From the NCBI GenBank assembly GCA_934247225.1, contig CAKQJE010000016.1, positions 1 to 56,419 of the forward strand: a stretch of 56,419 nt of DNA, in the 5' to 3' direction. Both the position numbers and the translations under genes were made by a program. The notes below the pieces were generated by a model. The model had not been told where the DNA came from. It ran no database searches and saw only the letters and a list, made by a program, of their open reading frames with translations. The DNA comes from an uncultured Clostridia bacterium (lineage in GTDB: Bacteria; Bacillota; Clostridia; Christensenellales; Borkfalkiaceae). Below, piece by piece: positions 35,240 through 45,067 of this stretch; the first letter of the stretch is position 1; each line of letters starts with the position of its first letter.

Positions 35240-37720
35240 TTATATTTTAATATCGTAGACTCCGTGAGTCAGAATTTTTTCAACTCCGTGAGCCTTGAAA
35301 CGAGCCGTTATTCCGCAAGGAATTTCGACGTGATATATCGTGTTGTCGCCGTCCTGTTTCCAATTCGAAACAACCTTTCCTCTTATCGTTTCGTAGCTGC
35401 AATCGACATAGGTCATCCCCGCAGGTTTAACGGGCGCGATAGTGATTTTATCGCACGCAAACGCTTCGTCGTCGACGGTTATACCGCCGAAGAAAGCGTA
35501 GAAAAACGCGTCGTAACTGCCGAACATCGGGTGGTCGAACGAGTCCATTTCGTTGGACATTTCGCTTTCCCATCTCTCCCAGACGGACGTCGCGCCGTTT
35601 TCGACCATATATCCCCAACCGGGATATTCGGGATTTTCGAGAATTTTTATCGCTACATCCTGATAACCGAACTCGCCGAGAACATAGAATAAATGTCTGT
35701 ACCCTACGTTTCCGCAAGTCGAATGGTAATTTCTCGCGATTACGTCCTTAACTACGTTTTCGGCGATAGCCGCTCTGTCTTTTTCGGGCGCAACGCCGAG
35801 AGTAAGAGGCATTGCGTTTTCCGTCTGAGTGCCGCCCGCGTAAGAATGCGATTTTTCGTCATAATATCTGGCGTTAATCGCCTTTTTAACCTCTTCCGCT
35901 TTCGCGGCATAAAGCTTTTCGTCCTCTTTCTCGCCTGCGATTCCGGAAATTCTCGTCATCAGTTTAAGGTGCCAATAAAGGGAAAGCGTGGAAACGAAAA
36001 GATTGTCCGCTTTCACTCCGAAACAAGTCGGATTTACCCAATCTGCATAGTAAGAATAGGTCATTATGCCGTTTTCGGTTTTAGAAAGCAGGAAATCGAC
36101 CCATTTTTTAAGATTCGGATATTCGGCTTCGATAACCGAGTCGTCGCCGTAAAGCGTATGGCAGTAAAGCGGCATCATAAGATAGACCACACACACGGGA
36201 TCGGCGGGTCTGCCGCCCGTATAGAACGGAGCCGTGTCGCCGATTTCGCCGCATTTAAGCTGAGTGTCGGTTATATCTGCGGTAAACTTCGGGAAAAACG
36301 CCGACATATCGCAGTTGTAAACAGTCTGATAAAGTCTCGCGCCGAGGTCGTTAAGCCAGCCGAAACGCTCGTCTCTCTGCGGGCAATCGGTCAGAATCGA
36401 ATGTTGGTTATTATGCTCCGTCCTGACGGCGATTTTATGCAGATAATCAAGCTTTTTGTCCGAACAAGCGAAACTTCCGACGATTTTCGTATCGGTATGA
36501 ACATGTTTCGCAACAATATTTTTAACCGTGACTTTGCCCGAAATCTCTATTTTCACGTACTGAAAGCCGTGGTATGTGAACCTCGGCATATACCTTTCGA
36601 CGCCCTCGCCTTTTAAAATATACTTATCCGTTGCTTTCGCGCTTCTGAGATTGAGTCTGTTAACGTCGCCTTTATCGTCGAGCCTTTCGCCGTATTTTAA
36701 AGTTACTTCCGCTCCCCTTTCGCCCTCGACTTCGATTTCGCAAAAACCCGCGATATTCGCGCCGAAATCGACGATTGTCGAGCCGTTATAATCCCTTGAC
36801 GAAACGGGTTTATACTCGTCGCATACTCTTATAGGTTCAATTTTCTGCGGTTTGAGATTTTCGGACGGCATATCCGCGAAAACGGTGTACATCCAACCGT
36901 TTTCCCATGTAGGCTCGAAATCGGTCGAAGCCCAATGAGGCGTCGTTTCGTCTTCGTATCTCGCGTCGTAAGTCTCGCCGTCGTACACGCTGTTTTCTCT
37001 CACGGCGCCGCCGCGAACCCACCAGCCGCTGCCTACCGCCGAATGAAATTCGGTTTCCGTTCCGTCTTCGAACAGAACGTTCACCTGCAAAAGCATTCTC
37101 TTTGCCCCGAGCCAGCCGTGCGCAATCTCAACGCCGATAACGTTGTCGCCGACAGCGAGATTATTCGTTACGTCGTAAATATTATAGTAAATGCGCTTGG
37201 CGTAATCGGAAGTTGCGGGGGATAAAAGTTCGTCGCCGACCTTTTTACCGTTTATATAAAGTTCGTTATAGCCTATTCCCGCAACGTATGCGGTCGCTAT
37301 CATGGGTTTTTTATCCAACTTCCCCCTGATTCTGTAAAGCGACGAACCGCCCTGACTGTTCACGGGCAGATTTACCCATTCGCCTTTGAAATCCTCGCGA
37401 GTTATCGCCGTCTGAAAATAAGACGTTCCGCCTTCGGTCGTTTGTTCTCCGTTTAAGGAGACGATAACGTCGTATCTTTTTCCGCGCTCGAATTTGCTTC
37501 CGTCCGCTCTGCAAAAATTATCGGCAGAACTTACTTCTCCGCTGTCGAAAACGACGATTTCTCCTTTGCCGTAAACGGCGGAAAGCTTCACTTTAAGCCT
37601 GTATGAAATCTGTTCGCCGCCTTCGTATTTCCACTTTATAAGCGGACTTCCGTCTACGCCGAGAGCATTTACTTTGTATTCTGTTTTAATTTCGGTTATT
37701 TTTATCATAATGCCTTTCAC
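35240..37720 (-). CDS. GH78 alpha-L-rhamnosidase
   Basis: An 826-aa alpha-L-rhamnosidase of family GH78. The N-terminal beta domains show YNELYINGKKVGDELLSP. The (alpha/alpha)6 barrel holds DCPQRDERFGWLND, with the acidic residues around the general acid, and GATSVWERWES, which carries the general base Glu in the C-terminal part. The enzyme removes terminal rhamnose by inversion. No signal peptide is present, so it works inside the cell. The open frame starts with GTG at 37720; the ATG at 37708, preceded by AAAGG, is an alternative start. A strong hairpin lies upstream, which may cut or tune expression relative to the surface-protein gene. Confidence 0.9.
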   Translation of the reverse strand: MKGIMIKITEIKTEYKVNALGVDGSPLIKWKYEGGEQISYRLKVKLSAVYGKGEIVVFDSGEVSSADNFCRADGSKFERGKRYDVIVSLNGEQTTEGGTSYFQTAITREDFKGEWVNLPVNSQGGSSLYRIRGKLDKKPMIATAYVAGIGYNELYINGKKVGDELLSPATSDYAKRIYYNIYDVTNNLAVGDNVIGVEIAHGWLGAKRMLLQVNVLFEDGTETEFHSAVGSGWWVRGGAVRENSVYDGETYDARYEDETTPHWASTDFEPTWENGWMYTVFADMPSENLKPQKIEPIRVCDEYKPVSSRDYNGSTIVDFGANIAGFCEIEVEGERGAEVTLKYGERLDDKGDVNRLNLRSAKATDKYILKGEGVERYMPRFTYHGFQYVKIEISGKVTVKNIVAKHVHTDTKIVGSFACSDKKLDYLHKIAVRTEHNNQHSILTDCPQRDERFGWLNDLGARLYQTVYNCDMSAFFPKFTADITDTQLKCGEIGDTAPFYTGGRPADPVCVVYLMMPLYCHTLYGDDSVIEAEYPNLKKWVDFLLSKTENGIMTYSYYADWVNPTCFGVKADNLFVSTLSLYWHLKLMTRISGIAGEKEDEKLYAAKAEEVKKAINARYYDEKSHSYAGGTQTENAMPLTLGVAPEKDRAAIAENVVKDVIARNYHSTCGNVGYRHLFYVLGEFGYQDVAIKILENPEYPGWGYMVENGATSVWERWESEMSNEMDSFDHPMFGSYDAFFYAFFGGITVDDEAFACDKITIAPVKPAGMTYVDCSYETIRGKVVSNWKQDGDNTIYHVEIPCGITARFKAHGVEKILTHGVYDIKI

Positions 37721-37735
37721 AAAAACCGTTTTATC

Positions 37736-37762
37736 TCCCCCGCGGCATAAAGCCGCGGGGGA
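37736..37762. terminator. Hairpin between repeat-protein gene and GH78 gene
   Basis: A perfect 11-bp GC-rich stem TCCCCCGCGGC / GCCGCGGGGGA closes an ATAAA loop. In the minus-strand RNA the bases after the stem are GATAAAAC, so the T-run is poor. It may be a leaky terminator or a processing site. Confidence 0.5.
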
Positions 37763-37799
37763 AAACGTTATATATCAGCCTTTAAAAACTGATTTCAAG

Positions 37800-40700
37800 T
37801 TATTCTTCGCGCTTTTTTCTGCCGATTACGACAGCCGTCGCAATAACCGTCAAGCCGCCGAGAACTCCGAATCCTCCGATAGTTCCGAAACAACCTTTCT
37901 TGTTTTCCGTACTATCCGACGGATCGGCTTTTTCGACTACTTCGATCGTAAGCGTTCCTCTCTTCTTTTCGTTACCGTCGTTGAAGAGAACGTTTGCGGT
38001 GGTCGTTCCGACAACAGACGTATCGATATCCTCTAAAACTATTCTTTTGTCGTTGAGTTTTACCTTGATCTCCGTTCCGTCGGAATACTTAACGGTAACC
38101 TCGTAATCGCCGCGATTTACAACGGAATCTTTTTCGACCGTTATCTTACCGCTTATACTCTTTATTCCGTTTACAACGGTTACCCTAATCGTCCTTACGA
38201 TAGCAGCGAGAGCTTCGCCGTTTTCATTTTTTCCGCCCGTCAACGTAACGGTTATCGTTGCCGTGCCGACTTTCAAAGCGAGCATATTGCCATTATCCGT
38301 TACGGAAACGATATCGGGATGATCGGACTCGAAAGCGAACGTACCCGTCGTAGCGTCCGCAGGAACTTTTACCGCGCCCGCAGGGCTTGCGCTTCCGACG
38401 GTCATGGTCTTTTCCGCCGTAACGGTGAAATCGGTATATTCTTTGTAAATCGTCCAAAGACTGCTCGTTTCGTTATCTTCATAGCAGAAGTATACGAGAT
38501 CTTCCGTTAAAAATCCTTCGATGATGAGACAGCCCGTGCCTTCGATCGGTTTGTTGTCTATGGTTGTCTCGCCTTTCCATGCGTAAATCGGCATGCCTTG
38601 TTTAAACGTTATTTTATCGCCGAGTTTGTAAATCGGAACATAAGGATGTTTGGCGTCGGATTTCCAATTCTTGGGTGAACCGTATCCGATATTTGCCGTT
38701 GCGCCGTCGGGTTTAATCATTATAAGAAGGGTAGTTCCGAGCTGCCAGAGACCGATTCTGTCCTCGACCTGGTTTTCTTTGTCGGCTTTGCCGTAATAGA
38801 CCTTACCGTCTGCGGTCGTATAGACGATATATTCGCTCATCTTTTCGTCGGATTCGGTGGAAATAAGGTTGCCGTTGCTCGTGGAAACGGAAGACATACC
38901 TACAACCATATGACCGTTCCAGGCACCGTCTGCGTTTCTGTCATCGTTTACGTCGTAACCGCTTATGCCGAGTGAATTGAACGAAGTTACTTCTTTATAT
39001 TCGTAAACTTCAACCTTTACTTCCGCAGTGAAGCTGCCTACCGTTATCGCAAGATCGCGAGTTCCTTTAAGCGTATAATCGAACGTGCCTAAATTTTCTT
39101 CGGTTATATCGAATTCGTCGCCGTACACTCCGCCCTCGTAAACGTAACGCGCTTTAAGCGTGTAACCCATACCGAAGAATGAAGTCGGGGCTTCCGCCGT
39201 GGAAACGGGAACGTAGAATTTCTTGATATCGGTTACGATTTCGATTCCCGTTTTCTCAGGTTCGGGTTTGACCGTAACCGTCATTTCCTTCGACATATTC
39301 TTGTAGGAAACGGTTATTTTCGTAGTACCCTCTTTAACGCCTATGATAATGCCTTTTGCGTTGACGGTGGCGATTTCCGGGCTTTCGGAGACATAGGTGT
39401 AAACCGCGGTTACTTTTTCGTCGTCTTGAATTACGATTTTCTTTGTAACGTTGATATATACCGTTGCGGTGGATTCCGCAAGTTCGAAACTTTCGGGTTC
39501 TACGAGTTTGACGAATTGACTTCCGTTGTAAACATAAGTTACCGTTTCGACAATTCTTTCCCCGTTTATTCCCGGAAGACCTTTCTTTATCGTGAGCGTA
39601 TCGCCGATCTTAACGGAGCTTACATTGTTTGAAATAATGTGCTGATCTCCGACAAAAACGTCGATCGCGTAGTTCTTGGTAAGGGTTATATAGTTGTCGA
39701 CTTTAAGTTCTTCGCCGCCTCTCATATAAGAGAAATATTCGACGTAATCATTCTTCGGAGTAGTATCATTGGCGCCGTTCGCGGAAGTCGTTACGATCTG
39801 AATTCTGTTCCACGAAAGGTCAATGACTACGCCCGATACGGAAATATCGGTCGTTTCGAGAACCTTAACCTTTAAAGTAAGCGAGAAACTACCGACTTTA
39901 AGAGTTACGTTGTAACCGTCTTCGTTTACTTTGCTCATATCGGGAGCGTTTTCAACCGTAATATCTTTCGTATCTACAACTTCGGGAACGTTCACTTGTT
40001 CCTCGTAAGTGTAATGAAGAGTGGGTATTACGAATTTATCGCCTTTGTAAAGAGTGATTTCGGTTACGCCTGCATCGATACCGTTTCTGGTAAACTTACT
40101 GTAATCGATGTAATCTTTTTCGTCAACCCAGATATCTCCGTTATAAACGTAAACTTTTCCGTTCGTGCAAACATATTCCACGCCGCCGCTCGTTATTATG
40201 AAATTCTTTCCGATAACGAGTTTGTCTCCCTTTTCGGGGTTATGTCCGTTATAACCGGTTTGATTGAAATAGAAGGTCAATCTTCCTTTACCGTCTGCGT
40301 GACTCCATCCGAAAATATGCGAAGCCTTATATTCGGTTTCACCTCTTACCACTTTGATAAGTTCGCGCGACTCATCGGCGGGATTAAGAGAAGCTACGTC
40401 TTTGTTTTCGATATTGGAAGGAATTCTGACTTCGTTTCCGTCCGCATTCCATTCAGAACCGTCAAGCGTTTTGGCAAGTTCGAGTTCGGTCTGTTCGGGA
40501 AGAGAATCGCCCTTTACCCAGAACAATCCGTTGAAGATATAATTGACTCCGTTTTTGCAAACGTACGTCGTGCCGTCATGGTTTACGGTGAAACCCGCGC
40601 CTACCGTCAAAAGGTCTCCGCGTTTAGCGGTAGTCCCCGTATAACCCGTTTCATTGAAATAGAACGTAAGACAACCGTTCCATTCGTAAATATCCGTAGC

Positions 40701-42110
40701 CTTATATTCGGTCTCGCCTCTCGTAATTTTAACGAGAGCAAGAGCTTCGTCAGAGGGGTGAAGATTTGCGGAATTTTTAACCGTGAAGCCCGTAGGAATT
40801 CTGACTTCGGTATCGGTGTTCCACGCCGAAGCCGAAATCGTGTTCGGGAAAGCAATTTCCGCTTCGGTGGGAAGTTCTGTTCCCTCTATCCATTCGGCTC
40901 CCGTGTAAATATAGGTGACGTCTGCTTTTAATTCGGCATTACCGATAGCGAAGCCTTTCTTGACGGTAAACTTATCGCCTTTTGAAATGTCGGAAACCGC
41001 CATATTTGCAGTCGAGCTGCCTTTTTGACGAACAAAGAATCTTGCTTCCGCTTTGTTAAGTCTTGCCCACCATACGTTACCGTAAGCGACCGGATCTCCC
41101 GCAAACGTATATCTTACGAAATTACGAAGTTCTTCATTATCATCATTACCGTTATTTACGGTGCTTGAAGAATCGGTGTTGACATAAACCAAAGCGTCAT
41201 TCGGATTTTCACCGGAAACGCCTACGCCCGCAGTAATACTGTTTATTTTGAGTTCGTCTTTCTCGGCGGGAAGTTCGCTCGCTTTAACCCAGCACGTTCC
41301 CGTGTAGAAATAAGTTATATCGTTCTTTACAACGTAATTATAGTTGCCTTTGACAGCAAAGCCTGCGCCTATAACAAGTTTGTCTCCGCGTTTTGCCGCG
41401 TCAAACGAGTATGTCTTTCCGTTACCGTTTGGATTATTAAAATAAAGTTTAAATGCCTTTCTCGACGCTATTTGTCTTATGTTGCTGGGAGCATAAACTT
41501 CATTTGCCGTATCGGTGATAGCGATTTTATTCGCATTTTCTACGGTCAATTCAAGCTCGTCGCCATTAGATAACATAGTGCAACCGATTTCAATCTGCGT
41601 ACCCGAAACATAGAACGCAGAAACATCGCCGAGAACAAACTCCTCCGCTTCGGCGGGAAGCTCGGTTCCGTCTATCCATGTCGAACCGGTGAAAATGTAA
41701 TTCTTTCCGTTCGTGCAGGTATACTCATTACCATTTTTCGTAATAGAAAATCCTGCGTCAACGGTAAGTATATCTCCCTTTTGGGCAGCCTGACCGTTGT
41801 ATGCAGTGTTGTGAAAATAGAACGTAAGTTGATTTAACCATCCATAAATGTGTGAAGCGTTATATACCGTTTCTCCTCTCGTTATCCTTACTTTTTCGAG
41901 ATTTTCAGTCGTAGGATTAAGATCTCCATTGTTAAAATCGCCATAGTTCATAGGGATACGAAGTTGAACCGTCTCAACCCAAGCCGAAGTCGTAAATGTT
42001 TCCGGCCATGCTATTTCGGTTGCTGCCTGCGCCGCTATCGTAGTCATTCCGAATACGAGCGAAACAGCCATAACCATGGTCAAAAAGACCATTGCCATTT
42101 TCCTTTTCAT
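37800..42110 (-). CDS. Giant surface protein of seven repeated modules, BIG2 domains and GC tail
   Basis: A 1436-aa exported protein. After the signal peptide (to about 30) come five ~128-residue modules (33-158, 159-288, 289-418, 419-543, 544-668), a sixth (754-872) and a longer, weaker seventh (about 1030-1230). The hallmark is KGDxLTVxxGF (at 111, 241, 377, 497, 628, 835) followed by Y-aromatic-(Y/F)TGxxW. Ig-like BIG2 domains occupy 873-950 and a region near the end (SDGTEIKVKLNDKRI). The tail is KGCFGTIGG, a hydrophobic segment and GRKKREE. The module is not a family I recognise. It is probably a glycan-binding or adhesive scaffold and lies between the transporter/GH genes and the rhamnosidases. 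Confidence 0.7.
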   Translation of the reverse strand: MKRKMAMVFLTMVMAVSLVFGMTTIAAQAATEIAWPETFTTSAWVETVQLRIPMNYGDFNNGDLNPTTENLEKVRITRGETVYNASHIYGWLNQLTFYFHNTAYNGQAAQKGDILTVDAGFSITKNGNEYTCTNGKNYIFTGSTWIDGTELPAEAEEFVLGDVSAFYVSGTQIEIGCTMLSNGDELELTVENANKIAITDTANEVYAPSNIRQIASRKAFKLYFNNPNGNGKTYSFDAAKRGDKLVIGAGFAVKGNYNYVVKNDITYFYTGTCWVKASELPAEKDELKINSITAGVGVSGENPNDALVYVNTDSSSTVNNGNDDNEELRNFVRYTFAGDPVAYGNVWWARLNKAEARFFVRQKGSSTANMAVSDISKGDKFTVKKGFAIGNAELKADVTYIYTGAEWIEGTELPTEAEIAFPNTISASAWNTDTEVRIPTGFTVKNSANLHPSDEALALVKITRGETEYKATDIYEWNGCLTFYFNETGYTGTTAKRGDLLTVGAGFTVNHDGTTYVCKNGVNYIFNGLFWVKGDSLPEQTELELAKTLDGSEWNADGNEVRIPSNIENKDVASLNPADESRELIKVVRGETEYKASHIFGWSHADGKGRLTFYFNQTGYNGHNPEKGDKLVIGKNFIITSGGVEYVCTNGKVYVYNGDIWVDEKDYIDYSKFTRNGIDAGVTEITLYKGDKFVIPTLHYTYEEQVNVPEVVDTKDITVENAPDMSKVNEDGYNVTLKVGSFSLTLKVKVLETTDISVSGVVIDLSWNRIQIVTTSANGANDTTPKNDYVEYFSYMRGGEELKVDNYITLTKNYAIDVFVGDQHIISNNVSSVKIGDTLTIKKGLPGINGERIVETVTYVYNGSQFVKLVEPESFELAESTATVYINVTKKIVIQDDEKVTAVYTYVSESPEIATVNAKGIIIGVKEGTTKITVSYKNMSKEMTVTVKPEPEKTGIEIVTDIKKFYVPVSTAEAPTSFFGMGYTLKARYVYEGGVYGDEFDITEENLGTFDYTLKGTRDLAITVGSFTAEVKVEVYEYKEVTSFNSLGISGYDVNDDRNADGAWNGHMVVGMSSVSTSNGNLISTESDEKMSEYIVYTTADGKVYYGKADKENQVEDRIGLWQLGTTLLIMIKPDGATANIGYGSPKNWKSDAKHPYVPIYKLGDKITFKQGMPIYAWKGETTIDNKPIEGTGCLIIEGFLTEDLVYFCYEDNETSSLWTIYKEYTDFTVTAEKTMTVGSASPAGAVKVPADATTGTFAFESDHPDIVSVTDNGNMLALKVGTATITVTLTGGKNENGEALAAIVRTIRVTVVNGIKSISGKITVEKDSVVNRGDYEVTVKYSDGTEIKVKLNDKRIVLEDIDTSVVGTTTANVLFNDGNEKKRGTLTIEVVEKADPSDSTENKKGCFGTIGGFGVLGGLTVIATAVVIGRKKREE

Positions 42111-42191
42111 ATTTTTCCTCCTAAAATCGGTTTAAACCGAATTATTCCTTTATCATAGACGGATGAACCGCCGAGATTTACAAACGGCTTG

Positions 42192-44135
42192 TTATTTGCC
42201 GTAAGCGTAACCGAATCTGCCGATAGGCGCGGAATCTCCCGTTACATAATAGTCGAGAATGTCGTCCTGATTCTTAACGTTGTCGCAAACCTTGAACGAA
42301 ATTTCAACGTTATCCGCGCTGAGTCCGAGTGCGGAAAGCGGAATTTTAACAGCCATTTTGTTGCCCGAAACCGCTATTTCGCCCTCGCCCGATTTAGTCC
42401 AATTGAAGCCCTTCGCGCTGCACTTCTCTATCGAAGTTTTTCCGCTTGTTATCGAACGGTTTACAATATAATTGAAGCCCGCGAACGACGTTTCGGTATT
42501 GCCTGCGGAAATGAGAATATTCATCCAATTGGTATCCGTTCCGTTATATTCGGTTATATTTTCCACCGTTTCGACGTAAAAATAGAGATATTCGTCGTTA
42601 TGAGCGACTTTTATCGTCTTTATATCGTTACGGTTGGTAGTGTCTGTATAAGCATGCGGAACGTTCGCCGCGTTCTCGCCGTCACGAGCGATAGCGTCGC
42701 CCGCAAAATCGGCATACTCCACGAAGACGTTTTTCCAAGCCGTAAAATCGGACAGGTCGGAAATAGTCTTTTTCTTAATGTTATACTTTTTGGCGTCGTT
42801 CATCTTGAACTGTCTGCCGTTCGCCGTAAGTTGGATATAGAATCCGTCGCCGTATTCCTTGCCCGGCTCGACTTCTCTCGAAAATTCCGCGTTATAATCG
42901 TCTACAAACCAAACTTCTTTGCCTGTGTAACCGCTCTTACCCGCAGGAATACCCGTCCATCTGTTGCTGTCGGTATGGTAATTCGCCGACGGGTACTTGA
43001 TTGCCGTCCATTCGTTCCAGCCCGTGACGAAAATGTTTTTTACCGCGCCCGCTTTATCGTAGGCAAGCGCAGTGTTCCACTGCCATTCGAAATTCGCGCC
43101 GCGCTTCCAATCGCTCTCTTTTCCGCCGCTGCCGTTATACCCTCTCGAAGAGTTGTTGAGCTGATCCGAGAAGAACACGCTCTTCGAGGAATGCTGAGCG
43201 ACAGAAACGGAAATGAAACCGTTTTCGTTGGGAACGGGTTCGCCCCAATGCATCCAGGGCAAACCTTTCGACTGATTTTTATTGGACGACGACGGCCACT
43301 GCGACTCGTAAAAATTGAAATAGTTATAAAGGGGGCTGTCTGTCGGAATATACTGCGAAGAGTCGCTCTGATCGGACGCTCCGCCGTTAGCCGTGGAAAC
43401 GCCCACTATAACGGGTCTGGGGTCTTCGTCGAAACGGAACCACATATCGTCATACTGACCGCTTGCGTATAATAAGTTGTAAACGCTGTTCACGGTATTG
43501 AGCGAATAACTGTTGGTATAAAAGCCGACTTTCGGAACGTTCCAACCCTGATCTTTGAATTTTTTCGCGATTTGAAGGTATTTTTGAACAACGTCGATAT
43601 AAGTTACGGCATTCGTAAAATCGAAAAGAACGTAATCGATACCCGCAAACGTGAGCATTTCGATATGACGGGTTAAAACCCACGGATCTTTCATCGAATA
43701 ATACCCGAAAAGCGGTTCGCTGTTGAAATGGAACTTCCATGCGGGAGACTCGGTAGTGTTCGTCGGGTCGTAAAGCGCGGTAGGATTGTCTCTTTCGAGT
43801 TTGGTCACGTCGTAAATCCCATTACTCCCCTGACTTCCGAGCCAGGCGAAATAGAACATTCCGACATATTTTTTAGACGCGTTATCGGGATCTTTAACGA
43901 CTACCGTTCTGCCGTAATCGTCGATCGCGGTAAGGTTTGCGATACTGTACTCCTGCGGAGATAAATATCTGTCGTCGTTGGGGAGCTTATCTATCGTAGA
44001 TTGACTCTCCGAAGTTTTGCCGCCCGACGCGGAATTTCCGCCGCTTGTCGTCCCTGAGTCGAAGCAAGCAGTCGCCGCAAAAAGCATAGCCGCAGAAAGG
44101 CATAAGCAAGCCGTTTTTTTAATCTTATCTTTCAT
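42192..44135 (-). CDS. GH99/WbsX-like lipoprotein with CBM9-like domain
   Basis: A 647-aa lipoprotein (lipobox AATAC, Cys24). The main domain is a TIM barrel of the GH71/GH99/WbsX-like type: YVGMFYFAWLG near the start, AGIDYVLFDFTN for the next strand, VGFYTNS, and the characteristic FVTGWNEWTAI. The C-terminal ~200 residues form a CBM9/DOMON-like beta sandwich (AHNDEYLYFYVETVENITEY ... KIPLSALGLSADNVEISF). It is anchored outside the membrane, so it can cut or bind glycans before import. It follows the MalG-type permease by 45 nt in the same cluster. The exact linkage is unknown; an endo-acting mannosidase-type reaction is one family-based possibility. Confidence 0.7.
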   Translation of the reverse strand: MKDKIKKTACLCLSAAMLFAATACFDSGTTSGGNSASGGKTSESQSTIDKLPNDDRYLSPQEYSIANLTAIDDYGRTVVVKDPDNASKKYVGMFYFAWLGSQGSNGIYDVTKLERDNPTALYDPTNTTESPAWKFHFNSEPLFGYYSMKDPWVLTRHIEMLTFAGIDYVLFDFTNAVTYIDVVQKYLQIAKKFKDQGWNVPKVGFYTNSYSLNTVNSVYNLLYASGQYDDMWFRFDEDPRPVIVGVSTANGGASDQSDSSQYIPTDSPLYNYFNFYESQWPSSSNKNQSKGLPWMHWGEPVPNENGFISVSVAQHSSKSVFFSDQLNNSSRGYNGSGGKESDWKRGANFEWQWNTALAYDKAGAVKNIFVTGWNEWTAIKYPSANYHTDSNRWTGIPAGKSGYTGKEVWFVDDYNAEFSREVEPGKEYGDGFYIQLTANGRQFKMNDAKKYNIKKKTISDLSDFTAWKNVFVEYADFAGDAIARDGENAANVPHAYTDTTNRNDIKTIKVAHNDEYLYFYVETVENITEYNGTDTNWMNILISAGNTETSFAGFNYIVNRSITSGKTSIEKCSAKGFNWTKSGEGEIAVSGNKMAVKIPLSALGLSADNVEISFKVCDNVKNQDDILDYYVTGDSAPIGRFGYAYGK

Positions 44136-44180
44136 AATTTTCCTCGATTATATATTTCGTTTAATATGCTTTTCGTCTGA

Positions 44181-45065
44181 TCAGCCCTTCAATCCGTCCA
44201 TCGCAACGCCTTCGATAAGCTGCTTTTGGAAAATGAAGAACAATACCGCGGGGACGACGCTCATTATAACGCCCGCCGCCATACGGATATTCGTCATGTC
44301 GTTGCCGACCGCGCCGCTCGTTATGAGATAGAACACCTTATAAGCGAGAGTATCCGGGAAGTTCTCGTCGAGCTTCCAGATGAGCGGACCGTAATAATCG
44401 CCCCACGCCGAATTGAAAACATTGATGATTATATAGATTATAACGGGTTTCAGAAGAGGGAGCGTTATCGCCGCGTATCTCCTTACAGGCCCTGCGCCGT
44501 CGATCTTCGCCGCGTCGTCTATGTCTTTCGGAAGACTTTGGATAAACGACCTTGCGAGGAAGATATATATCGCGCCGCCGCCCGTTATGTTCGGAATCGT
44601 CAGCGGAAGCAATGTGTTGAGCCAATTTATCTTGCTATATAAAACGTACAGAGATATCTGCGTTACGACGGCGGGAAGCATCATCGTCGAGAGCATGAAC
44701 ATAAAAAGGAAGTTCTTGCCGAAGAATTTGAATCTCGCGAAACCGAACGCGACGAACGTTGCCGAAAGCGGAACGGCTATCGAGTTGAACAAAATGACTT
44801 CGAACGTATGCAGAAACGCCATTCCGTAACCGCTGTCCTTTAATATCTCCGAGTAGTTCGACCACTGCGGAGACGCGGGGAAAAGCACCGTTTTCGGGCT
44901 TATCGCTTCCGCCGAGGTCATAAGGCTTTTACTCACCATAAAGACGTAAGGAAATATCAGAATCACCGCAAACAGTACCAGAAGCGTATAGCAGACGACT
45001 TTGTATATAACCGTGTTCGCCTTTACGGACATTGTTTTTTTAATTGTTGTATTCGCGCTTGCCAT
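44181..45065 (-). CDS. Sugar ABC transporter permease, MalG type (second system)
   Basis: A 294-aa permease with six hydrophobic segments and the EAA loop DDAAKIDGAGPVRRYAAITLP. It pairs with the MalF-type permease 2 nt upstream and the binding lipoprotein before that. The cluster has no ATPase gene. Neighbouring rhamnosidases suggest a rhamnose-containing oligosaccharide as cargo. Confidence 0.9.
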   Translation of the reverse strand: MASANTTIKKTMSVKANTVIYKVVCYTLLVLFAVILIFPYVFMVSKSLMTSAEAISPKTVLFPASPQWSNYSEILKDSGYGMAFLHTFEVILFNSIAVPLSATFVAFGFARFKFFGKNFLFMFMLSTMMLPAVVTQISLYVLYSKINWLNTLLPLTIPNITGGGAIYIFLARSFIQSLPKDIDDAAKIDGAGPVRRYAAITLPLLKPVIIYIIINVFNSAWGDYYGPLIWKLDENFPDTLAYKVFYLITSGAVGNDMTNIRMAAGVIMSVVPAVLFFIFQKQLIEGVAMDGLKG

Positions 45066-45067
45066 AC

